NCBI GenBank assembly: GCA_021836665.1
Contig: JAKBHQ010000409.1
Span: forward strand, 1 to 8,113
From: Thermoplasmata archaeon
Lineage (GTDB): Bacteria; Actinomycetota; Acidimicrobiia; Acidimicrobiales; Acidimicrobiaceae
Direction: 5' to 3'
Length of the DNA: 8,113 bases
Below the pieces are notes generated by a model. It had not been told where the DNA came from, ran no database searches, and worked only from the letters and a program-made list of their open reading frames with translations. How positions within the stretch are numbered: position 1 is the stretch's first letter; each line of letters begins with the position of its first letter. Shown here in pieces: positions 1 through 7,200 of this stretch. The translations under genes and the position numbers were made by a program.

Positions 1-97
1 TTTCGGCTTTGTCAACTTCCGTAACTTCAGGATTAGAGCTCTTCTATATGCCGGAAGGGTGAATTGGGATCTTTTGGAATCGGCTCGACCCTACTAA
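1..97 (+). pseudogene. 3' end of an ISL3-like transposase, cut by the window edge
   Basis: The frame is open from base 2 to the TAA at 95-97 and encodes 31 residues. The stretch reads FGFVNFRNFRIRALLYAG and then a short tail containing NWDLL. I recognise this as resembling the extreme C-terminus of ISL3-family DDE transposases, which commonly end in a 'GF-x-N/F-x-N-(F/Y)-R-(I/L)-R-x-LL-Y/H-x-G' pattern. The stop lies directly before an inverted-repeat-like end, as expected where an insertion sequence closes just after its transposase. The DDE catalytic residues lie outside the window, so I cannot tell whether the gene is intact. The family call is from memory of the C-terminal pattern, with no alignment. 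A different transposase family remains possible, but a coding tail next to an IS end is the best reading. Confidence 0.6.
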
Positions 98-110
98 AAT
101 CCGAAGAGTC
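1..110 (+). mobile_element. Right end of an insertion sequence, probably ISL3 family
   Basis: The transposase tail stops at 97 and is followed by AAATCCGAAGAGTC, ending at about 110. Read inward on the other strand the end is GACTCTTCGGATTTTAGTAG. This resembles the GGCTCTT(C)-type termini common in ISL3 elements. Family members usually make 8-bp target duplications, so bases 111-118 (ATAAAAGT) would be the flanking copy. The left end lies outside the window, so neither the inverted repeat nor the duplication can be confirmed. Confidence 0.5.
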
Positions 111-333
111 ATAAAAGTAGGCCCTTATAAGAATTGTGAATGGACCCCACATTCGGCATAAAGACGAAAGGCCTCGCTTCTCGGCCACCTACTTGCTTCG
201 CACTCGTCGGATTATTCAGCGGATATCCCAAAGCGCCGAGATAGCTCATAATCCGCATTTGAGCGTATGAAATAGCAATTTAGGTCTGCATATGTGACAG
301 ATTGCGTACTTTCAACAACGCTCAGGGCATTTT

Positions 334-375
334 GGTCCCACCAGTGGCTGGGTCAATCCTTGTGGCCATGGGACC
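334..375. repeat. Interrupted inverted repeat (hairpin)
   Basis: GGTCCCA at 334-340 pairs perfectly with TGGGACC at 369-375. Inside it, TGGC at 345-348 pairs with GCCA at 365-368, leaving a four-base bulge (CCAG) on the left arm and a loop of about 16 bases. No T-run follows on either strand, so it is not a standard intrinsic terminator. Its role is unknown; it may be chance or an RNA structure. Confidence 0.4.
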
Positions 376-407
376 GAATCCTCAACATCTAAGTCCCGGC
401 ATATCAC

Positions 408-436
408 CGAATACCTTACGATGACACCGTTGTCAA
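408..436 (-). promoter_or_regulatory. Promoter-like match with an overlapping palindrome
   Basis: On the - strand a perfect TTGACA (431-436) lies 17 bases upstream of TATTCG (408-413), which matches only three of six -10 consensus bases. The -35 box overlaps the inverted repeat TGACA-N4-TGTCA (422-435), which could be an operator. Downstream on this strand there is only the gene-poor stretch and the convergent insertion sequence, so there is no clear gene for it to serve. A chance match is quite possible. Confidence 0.2.
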
Positions 437-520
437 TACTGGTAAATAATAGTTTGCAATGTCTGGTCACACTCGCATACCACCCACCAGGTGAGTCCAG
501 CCTCTTTCGGCTTTCTATCA

Positions 521-3427
521 CTACGATGTAGCCTCGTCCACCAAGTAGACCAGTGACTCAAAGTCATAACCCAAATGTTCGCTCAGTGCCATCTCGCACG
601 TCTTTGCGAGGGAATAAGCTCCATCGAAATACTGGCCTTGGAGTTCCCGACCTTCATCGATCAGAGCGGACTCCACGACTTCGGGGTGGATCATTCCCCT
701 ATTTCCACCTGCACCACAACAAGTGGCGCTTTGAGGCACGACTACCGAAGCGGCAAAACGCTCTGCGATGCGAACCATCGTTGCAACTTTGCCTAGTTCT
801 CTCGTCGCACAAGTCGGATGGAGCAAAACCTTTCCAAGTGGACGAGTTACCTCCAAATTTTGAGTCACTTCATCTAGCCAATCGGTTATATCTACGATTC
901 TTAGTGAGTCGTACCTCTTTCGATTTTCGGGTGTCAAAATATGCCTATGGTCACCAAAGTGAGTCTCGGTGATCTCATCGAGGAGTGTCTTTGTACACGA
1001 AGTGACGTCGCACATCACCGGAATCCGGCCACCCTCAGTCCAACGCCACATCGCCTCGACAACTCGATTTGACATAATATCCCTGCCCTGGTCAAAACCA
1101 TTGTGCGCCCAAGGTTGGGAGCAGCAGAGTCCCTCGACTTCGCCAGGAAGACGAACGTCCACACCCGCCCTCGATGCCACCTTCAGAACGGTTTTCATCA
1201 GTGACTCTTTTCCCGATCTAGACGATCCAAAAATTCTAGAGACACACGATGGGAAATAAACTAATTCGGCACTACGGGAACTCCTCGTTATCGACTCCGG
1301 TGGCGTCACGAACTCATTCGACCAATGAGGGACACCATTTATAACCCTCGCTAGTACGTCAGTGCCCCTCGCCAAAGTATCGCGTCCCGCCAAACGCCTA
1401 GATTTTACTCCAGTAGAAATGGCAACCTTCGCCAGCTTTTCGACTCTGTTAAAGTCAGAGGCAGCTGCCCTCATCGCTAGCTGCCCAGCCTTTGACTTGG
1501 CATTACTTCGATCAAAGTCTACTAGGTAGGCTGTATTGATTCCCATAGGGCAGACCGTGGAGCACATCCCGTCCGCTACGCAAGTACCCTCACCTTGGTA
1601 CCCGTAGTCCTTCCAGAATTCACTTGCTCTATGAATCTCACCATTTTTGATAAGGTCAAGTCGGATCCTGTGAGCACCGATCCTCTGTCTGGGTGTCAGA
1701 GTTACATACCTTGTAGGACAGACATGTTCGCAGTATCCGCATTCGATGCACTTATCGACTACATCATCACCTATTACCCCCATCGGCTTGATATTGGCGA
1801 TATGTCCAGTTGGATCTTCATTAATAACAACACCGGGGTTTAAGATACAATTCGGATCCAAAAGTTCCTTGACTCGCTTCATAATCGAATATGCGTCGGA
1901 TCCCCATTCCATCTCGACAAATGGAGCGATAGCCCTTCCCGTTCCATGCTCTGCCTTCAGAGACCCGTCAAGGCGAATCACTTCCTCAATTACTTCGTCC
2001 ATAAGGCGGGAAAAGTGTTCTACTCGCTCCCTTGAAGACATGTCGTCGGTAATCAAAAAATGGATATTCCCGGCCTTCGCATGCCCAAAAACTGCACCTT
2101 TATATTGATATTTATCAAAAAGACCGTTCAGGCTCAATACAAGCTCCGCTAGGTGTGCGGGCTGAACCGCCACATCTTCCAATATCACCGTCGTTCCCGG
2201 TGGTCTCTCTCCGCCAACGCTAGCGAATACGCCATCCCGTACCGCCCAGAGCTTTGACCTTTCACTTTCCTGCGTACTAAAGGGCGTCTCTGCCAACAGG
2301 TCTAGAGTTGACACAAACTCGTTAGTGGCTTCAATGAAGGTGCTAAGCGATTCGGCGTCGGGAGCCTGAAAGTCCACGAGCAGAGCGGACGAGCCGGCGG
2401 GTAAGGTGCTGACGATATCGGGAACTCCAGGTCGACCGACTACAGACATTAGGGACGCAAAGTCCAACAACTCTATTGCGACGGCACCCAATCCACCAAT
2501 CGCTGGTACTGCACTTGCGGCCTCGGTGACAGTTTTGAAAAAAAGCAATTTTGAACTGTGATGAGTAAGAATAGGGAAGGTCCTAAGCACCGCCGACGCG
2601 ATAAAGGCCAGGGTTCCTTCCGATCCAATAAGTAGGTGGGAAAGGATGTCAATCGGATCGTCAAAATCGACGAAAGAGTTGATCGAATAGCCTGTGACAT
2701 TTTTTATGCGATATTTTCGGATAATCCTATCCATCAAGGACTTATTCGCCCTCACCTCATCCCTTAGTTCTATGAGGCCTTCGAAAATTCGTCTCTCGTC
2801 ATTTTCGAAACGTGAACGGTCACCGTCCTTCGAGGTATCGTAGCGGTTCCCATTTGCCAAAATGAACTCAATCGATTCGAGCGTATGGTAGGCGTTTTGC
2901 TCGACGCCGGCCTGCATGCCGCTCGAATTATTGGAGAGTACACCGCCTATCATTGCCGCTGACTTAGAGGCAGGGTCCGGGCCAATTTTCACGCCAAAAC
3001 CAGAAAGATACCCGTTAACCTGGTTTACCGTCAAGCCTGGCTCTATCCACACCATTTCGCCGGAAGCTAGAACTCGGATGTCTTTGAAGTCTTTGCGGAT
3101 TTCCGCTATCAGTCCTTCACCGACCGTCTGTCCAGATAAGGAAGTGCCAGCCGCTCGAAAAGTCACTGAGGTTTGGTTTTTGATGGCAACTTGGAAGAGC
3201 GCCGGGATATCTTCTGCAGACCTTACCCTAACGACTGCCTTCGGTTGATACTGAAAATAGGAACCATCTCGGGCGTATACCGACTTATAGAGTTCGCTCG
3301 ACTCGACCGACTCCTTTGGGAAGTGCGACAAGAGGTCACCGACTAAGCCCTTCGAAGCTGTTATGCCCCTCGAAGGTCCAAGAATCTGGCTAACTAAGTT
3401 TCCCTTAGCTTTGGCATTGTAGCTCAA
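521..3427 (-). CDS. FAD-linked D-2-hydroxyacid (D-lactate type) dehydrogenase fused to Fe-S and CCG domains
   Basis: Probably oxidises D-lactate or a related D-2-hydroxyacid (glycolate and D-2-hydroxyglutarate are alternatives) and passes electrons via FAD and Fe-S clusters to a membrane acceptor. The 968 residues suit the long GlcD/GlcF-like fusions. Residues 55-285 form the FAD (PCMH/FAD_binding_4) domain, with RAAGTSLSGQT at 91-101, GPDPAS at 149-154 and GSEGTLAF at 268-275. Residues 290-540 form the substrate-side domain: R397, H449 and H456 (HAKAGNIHF) and E493-H494 (EHGTGR) match the metal and substrate ligands of LDHD-type enzymes. Cysteines 560/563/566/570 and 616/622/626 form the ferredoxin module, with Asp619 where a fourth Cys is expected. 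Two CCG domains follow: C728, C768-C769, C806, C811; and C873, C903-C904, C944. The TTG start has a good ribosome binding site. No membrane segment is seen, so the protein should be cytoplasmic or peripheral. Family certain; substrate not. Confidence 0.93.
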   Translation of the reverse strand: MSYNAKAKGNLVSQILGPSRGITASKGLVGDLLSHFPKESVESSELYKSVYARDGSYFQYQPKAVVRVRSAEDIPALFQVAIKNQTSVTFRAAGTSLSGQTVGEGLIAEIRKDFKDIRVLASGEMVWIEPGLTVNQVNGYLSGFGVKIGPDPASKSAAMIGGVLSNNSSGMQAGVEQNAYHTLESIEFILANGNRYDTSKDGDRSRFENDERRIFEGLIELRDEVRANKSLMDRIIRKYRIKNVTGYSINSFVDFDDPIDILSHLLIGSEGTLAFIASAVLRTFPILTHHSSKLLFFKTVTEAASAVPAIGGLGAVAIELLDFASLMSVVGRPGVPDIVSTLPAGSSALLVDFQAPDAESLSTFIEATNEFVSTLDLLAETPFSTQESERSKLWAVRDGVFASVGGERPPGTTVILEDVAVQPAHLAELVLSLNGLFDKYQYKGAVFGHAKAGNIHFLITDDMSSRERVEHFSRLMDEVIEEVIRLDGSLKAEHGTGRAIAPFVEMEWGSDAYSIMKRVKELLDPNCILNPGVVINEDPTGHIANIKPMGVIGDDVVDKCIECGYCEHVCPTRYVTLTPRQRIGAHRIRLDLIKNGEIHRASEFWKDYGYQGEGTCVADGMCSTVCPMGINTAYLVDFDRSNAKSKAGQLAMRAAASDFNRVEKLAKVAISTGVKSRRLAGRDTLARGTDVLARVINGVPHWSNEFVTPPESITRSSRSAELVYFPSCVSRIFGSSRSGKESLMKTVLKVASRAGVDVRLPGEVEGLCCSQPWAHNGFDQGRDIMSNRVVEAMWRWTEGGRIPVMCDVTSCTKTLLDEITETHFGDHRHILTPENRKRYDSLRIVDITDWLDEVTQNLEVTRPLGKVLLHPTCATRELGKVATMVRIAERFAASVVVPQSATCCGAGGNRGMIHPEVVESALIDEGRELQGQYFDGAYSLAKTCEMALSEHLGYDFESLVYLVDEATS

Positions 3428-3432
3428 AGTAT

Positions 3433-3441
3433 CTTCTCCCT
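3433..3441 (-). promoter_or_regulatory. Ribosome binding site that fixes the TTG start of the dehydrogenase
   Basis: On the - strand AGGGAGAAG precedes the TTG at 3425-3427; its GGAG core is 8 bases from the start codon. No ATG or GTG start in this frame is as well placed, so the TTG start is preferred and the N-terminus is read as MSYNAK. Confidence 0.75.
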
Positions 3442-3447
3442 AGGTTC

Positions 3448-3507
3448 TGCTACGGCGAGAGCTAGCAGCATTAACGATCACTCCGACGTCCACTGATTCC
3501 CGTAGCA
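3448..3507 (-). repeat. Perfect 8-bp inverted repeat in the dehydrogenase leader
   Basis: TGCTACGG at 3448-3455 is the exact reverse complement of CCGTAGCA at 3500-3507, with 44 bases between. On the - strand the second arm ends six bases before the ribosome binding site. It could form a leader RNA stem controlling translation, or the two arms could be spaced half-sites for a regulator. I do not recognise it as a known riboswitch. Confidence 0.4.
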
Positions 3508-3511
3508 AAGG

Positions 3512-3530
3512 ATTCAAGGATTATTTGAAT
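3512..3530. repeat. Operator-like palindrome upstream of the dehydrogenase
   Basis: ATTCAA at 3512-3517 pairs with TTGAAT at 3525-3530 around a 7-base centre. The symmetry and AT-rich arms suit a dimeric repressor site better than a terminator, and no T-run follows. It lies about 85-100 bases upstream of the dehydrogenase start. It does not resemble the LldR-type site as I remember it. No convincing -35/-10 pair was found beside it. Confidence 0.35.
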
Positions 3531-3574
3531 AGAATCGCTGAACATTGTTGGGAATGGTTTTGAGCCATCCAATC

Positions 3575-4156
3575 TCAAGCCTTACCCACTAACTCAGCCA
3601 GTCTCCCGGCTCGATATCTTACGATAACAAAGCCCATCAAGGCAATCCACAAAAACGCCGCAGCCAACATAAAGCTAGGCTCGGCCCCGTTTAATGCGGC
3701 GATACTGGTGACGGTGGGCCAACTGGCGAAAAACACAAGTCCGAACCTCGGTACTGAATTTATTGCTTCACTCAACTGCCTCGCATCGTATTGTGAGGCA
3801 CGAAGTTGCAGTTCTTTTTCGAGTCGATCCCCACAAGTGCTTCCCGCTGCACAACCATTACTGCAGGAACTTTCATCCTTGCAGGTTTTATCGCCTGCTA
3901 CTAAAAGGGAACTTTTAAACTTAGTGACCTGTCGGATGAGGATTAGCACCATTAGGGCTAATCCACACCCAAGCACTAACGACCAACTCCGACGATCAAT
4001 TAGGCCTGCCACAAGGAGGGCTAACCCGATAACATAAATACTCACCAAGGCATAAATGATAAGTTTAAACCGCCACAGTACCCCATAATTGCCCAGCCAA
4101 CTTGACATCTTCGAGCTATGGATTCCCTGACCCAATTCTAAATCGTTGCCAGCCAC
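3575..4156 (-). CDS. Four-helix membrane protein with a Cys-rich cytoplasmic loop, function unknown
   Basis: I do not recognise this 193-residue protein. Four hydrophobic segments are visible at about 31-52, 58-76, 137-155 and 161-180. Basic residues (R29, K31; R75, K79, K81; R180, R182, R185) place both termini and the central loop in the cytoplasm under the positive-inside rule. The central loop, residues 77-136, contains C92-x5-C98-x3-C102-x5-C108, a symmetric cluster able to bind a metal ion or Fe-S centre or to act as a thiol switch, followed by a charged amphipathic stretch at 110-132. No signal peptide is evident. The start is GTG at 4154-4156 with AGGA seven bases upstream. An internal Met at residue 17 is an alternative start that would still keep all four helices. 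It sits 115 bases after the cyclic-di-GMP protein and 147 bases before the dehydrogenase. Its length and clean hydrophobic pattern argue that it is a real gene. Confidence 0.8.
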   Translation of the reverse strand: MAGNDLELGQGIHSSKMSSWLGNYGVLWRFKLIIYALVSIYVIGLALLVAGLIDRRSWSLVLGCGLALMVLILIRQVTKFKSSLLVAGDKTCKDESSCSNGCAAGSTCGDRLEKELQLRASQYDARQLSEAINSVPRFGLVFFASWPTVTSIAALNGAEPSFMLAAAFLWIALMGFVIVRYRAGRLAELVGKA

Positions 4157-4271
4157 CCTAAAATCCTAGCTGAATAGCGCGATGTCCCCGATTACCTACT
4201 ACTAGCAATCACAAGTTTGAACTATCAAAACTTCACCAAGTTGAAATTCGGTCCTCCCCCACCCTAGCTTC
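4157..4271 (-). promoter_or_regulatory. Intergenic gap: weak hairpin, poor promoter match and ribosome binding site
   Basis: Read on the - strand, AACTT-GGTG-AAGTT (4229-4242) forms a five-bp AT-rich hairpin followed by TTGATAG; it is a weak terminator candidate after the signalling gene. TTGATA (4223-4228) is 18 bases before TAGTAG (4199-4204), a poor promoter match for the membrane protein. TAGGA with its AGGA at 4164-4167 is a reasonable ribosome binding site for the GTG at 4156. These elements allow separate transcription but do not prove it. Confidence 0.3.
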
Positions 4272-7200
4272 TCAACAAGCCGACCTCACCTTGTCGATCA
4301 ACCATTGCAATAGTCGTTGATAACCCTGGCCGTGAGTCGTTTCGCGATGAATTTGCAAGTGAAAGAGTACCGCCTCCTCCGCCTCGGTCCCTTGCTTGGC
4401 AAGAAACTCCCCTACAGGACACTCGGTCGAAGTAGATTCACCCTCTGAGTCATCGTTGTGAGACGCACTTAGAAAATACGTGAGAGCCCCAAGATATGTC
4501 TGAATTCGACCATTTTGCACCGGAAAGTCGAACTTTCTCGCCCAGTTAGGTACGGTTTCTGGGGGCATAGGAAATGCCAATTGATATCCCTGCGCCAAGG
4601 GTGCGCCGAGAAAGACCGCTGCCTCCAGCATTCCTAGATCCTCGAGTCCTTCTATTACGAGGTCCCGTCCAAATTCCCTTCCTAACTGCGTTAGCCTTCC
4701 CAGCAATGTTAGAGTCTGAAGCGGAGAGTAATAAAGTTGGGCGGTAGTTTCTCTGTCAATCTTGACGACATCGAAAGGAAGATTTGAAATCTCTAATATG
4801 CCGCTATATCCAGAACCCAAGTCGTCCATTGCAATCCTTACACCCAGCTCTAAGAGATCCTCTACAACACCCAAAAGGCCTCTATCCTCCATCCGACGGG
4901 TATCAAGAAGCTCGAGTGTTAACCGACTTGGAGAGGTATTTCTATAGGCAAGTGCGTCTCGAACCCAAGCTTTGAATTCGGGGTCGAGTAGAGCCGCAGC
5001 GGGAACCTTCACGGATACGCCCGAGACTAACCCCTCCTCCTCCCAACGGTTCATCCAGGTCAGAGCCTGGTCCAGTCCCTCCCTAAATAGCCTCACTAAA
5101 CCAGCTTCCCCTATTAGCGGAAGAAAAACACTGGGCGGTACAAGTAGGTCATTTTTGGACCTGAGTCGAGCTAGTGCCTCAAAATTCACCACTTTTGCAT
5201 TTCTCAAGTCGACAATCGGCTGCATGAACATTTGCAATCCGCCATTGAAGAGTTCGCTATTGTACTTTTGAACGAGACCTGGTGTCACGATTGGTGCTCG
5301 ATTAAAACTCTCAAGGTGGTCTTTAATCTCATGCCAACGTCTCTGCAAGCCCTGTATAAATTGGCGCATTAAATTTGACTGAAACTGGTTGGGAAATTCG
5401 CCTAGTAGCTCAATAAGCGACTCAACTTGACGTTGACCAGAAAAGGTCGGAATCACCACCGCGCTACGAACACCCAATTCAGTGAATCGGTCGATTTGGT
5501 CCCTAACGCCTTCGACACCCTCCAAACTTGACAAGCTCGAGGTCCTACCACTCCCCCAGGCTTTTGCTAGGATTTCGGAATGCCATGACGTAGTTTTCTC
5601 TGCGCTGTCAGTCTCCAAGCGGGCCAAGGCGGAGACAATTTTATCAGCAATTTTCCCTTTGACCCGAAAGGCTTGAAACTGACCGTCAGGATCAAGGGAC
5701 CAAATTGTCGCAGCCAAAATTCCCGGGAGGCCAGAGAGAACTTCCAACTCCTCGGATTCAGCCTCGTCCCATGAAGTCCCGACATCGGGCATGGATCGCT
5801 GCAGGAGTGATCCATATGCGCCGCTGGTGACTTGTATAGCATGTAGTTGGGCCTGGACATCCTCATTTAGCCTGCTTTCACAAGCGAGAACTAGCCGGAA
5901 CTTGCTACGTGGGTCTATCTCGAGATGAGCCAACTGCAGATTCAAGAGGCTTCGATAGAGTGAAAAAGCCCTCATCATGAGGGATGCATCCACCCCAACC
6001 AAAGCGTGAACATAACCCAAACGATATGCTCGATTTAGGAGCTGTGATTGCGTGGTGGCATCTGAGAGGACGAACTTAAAATGCTCGGCCTGAGAATTCT
6101 TTAAATTCTCCATTTCAGAGACACTCAAGCTGGACAGGATCGATTGGGCGCTGTCTTCAAGGGCGAGTCCCGAATAGAATTTGTCGACAAATTCAGTACT
6201 TGCATGGCTGGATGAAGCTTGAATACTCTCCAAAAGTGCGGTTGATTCTTCCCCGAACGGGTCAAAGCTTTGATCAAAATCTGGCGGTGCAAATGCATTT
6301 GATCCCATCTGCCACCACGTTGATCTGTTTCCCTTGGTAGCTTTCGCCCGATATAATGCGACGTCCGCCTGACGAAGGAGCGTCTCGCTATCCGTAGCGT
6401 CCAGGGGATAGACGGCTAATCCTAGGCTCATTTCTATCTCAACGTGACAGCCCGGCGCCACCTCAAAGGGTGCGTCAACCGCCTGGTGCAGTCGTTGCAA
6501 CACGGATTCCATCTGGTAACGGGCATCATCCTGTCCAGTACTTTCGAAAACGATTAGAAATTCGTCGCCCCCGAGGCGTGCCAGCAGGTCACCGGTTCTA
6601 AGCCGAAGTCTCAACCTTCCCGCTAGATTTTGCAGTACCACATCACCAGCTTGGTGACCCCAAGTATCGTTTACCATCTTGAAGTCGTCAAGATCGAGCA
6701 TTCCGACGGCAACAACGAAGTTATTTCTCTTGGCAGATTCGAGAACCCCTGGCAGATAATCATCCAGTTTATGCCGGTTCGGTAGGCCGGTCAGAGCATC
6801 ATGAAATGCCTGGTACTCAACCTGCTCATGGAGCTTCTTCGCCTGGTCCATAGCGTCAAGTCGATCGAGTCCGATCGAAATGCTCTTGGCTACTTGACCA
6901 AGGATGTCCTTTATGGTTTGGCTGACCGCGGCCCCTGGGTGAAAGCATGTAGTCAATACCGCCCAGTTCTGGCCATTCCGAAGGATAGGAAGTGCTACTG
7001 ACGAGGAACGTCCTTGATACCCTTCAGCATCGACGTACTCTTGGATTTCAATTTCAACCGCCAGTTCGGATGGGGCACCGAGAATTTGATTCGAACCACC
7101 TCCCCCATCTTTTCCATTAGAACCTCGATCACTCGTCGCATAGTTCGCCGGCGAGACATCCATGTACTCTACGTCGCCGACGGCGGCAATGAGATTGAAT

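Larger units (their letters stand above)
111..520. other. Stretch without a supported gene between the IS end and the dehydrogenase stop codon
   Basis: About 410 bases carry no reading frame I can assign. Two short - strand frames (312-521 with a GTG start, and 109-258 with an ATG start) have no recognisable similarity and no convincing ribosome binding site. The stretch holds a 7+4-bp hairpin (334-375), a small palindrome overlapping a perfect TTGACA (408-436), and a 4-bp GGCC/GGCC hairpin (170-186) followed on the - strand by TTTCGTCTTT. The last is a poor terminator candidate for the dehydrogenase transcript. No strong terminator is visible directly after the dehydrogenase stop. The region could be decayed sequence next to the insertion. 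Confidence 0.5.

Noticed and set aside
109..258. - strand ATG frame of 49 codons ending at the insertion-sequence boundary
   Set aside because: No ribosome binding site, no recognisable motif, and a stop that falls at the IS junction by position only.
499..512. AGCC-N6-GGCT hairpin followed by TTTCT on the + strand
   Set aside because: A four-bp stem is too weak for a terminator and no + strand gene ends nearby.
505..514. Ten-base sequence TTTCGGCTTT, identical to bases 1-10
   Set aside because: One copy is coding sequence of the transposase tail and the other lies downstream of the dehydrogenase; with no extended similarity around it, this is most likely chance.
312..521. - strand frame of 69 codons whose GTG shares a base with the dehydrogenase TAG stop
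   Set aside because: The overlap would allow translational coupling and a GGACGAGG lies upstream, but the product is unrecognised and Cys-rich at its end, and the frame runs through the 334-375 hairpin and the TTGACA palindrome. Not enough to call a gene.
553..1259. Open frames on the + strand opposite the dehydrogenase
   Set aside because: They lie antisense to a gene with clear FAD, Fe-S and CCG motifs and show no motifs of their own.
3561..3577. TTGAG/CTCAA hairpin overlapping the stop codon of the membrane protein gene
   Set aside because: Five weak pairs with no T-run after it on the - strand; not a credible terminator.
3708..4037. 109-codon + strand frame opposite the membrane protein
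   Set aside because: The opposite strand encodes four well-spaced hydrophobic helices with a ribosome binding site; the + strand product looks like a shadow with no features.
5567..5866. 99-codon - strand frame inside the cyclic-di-GMP gene
   Set aside because: It is an alternative frame within the globin and second GAF region of an uninterrupted 1244-residue gene, and shows no domain.
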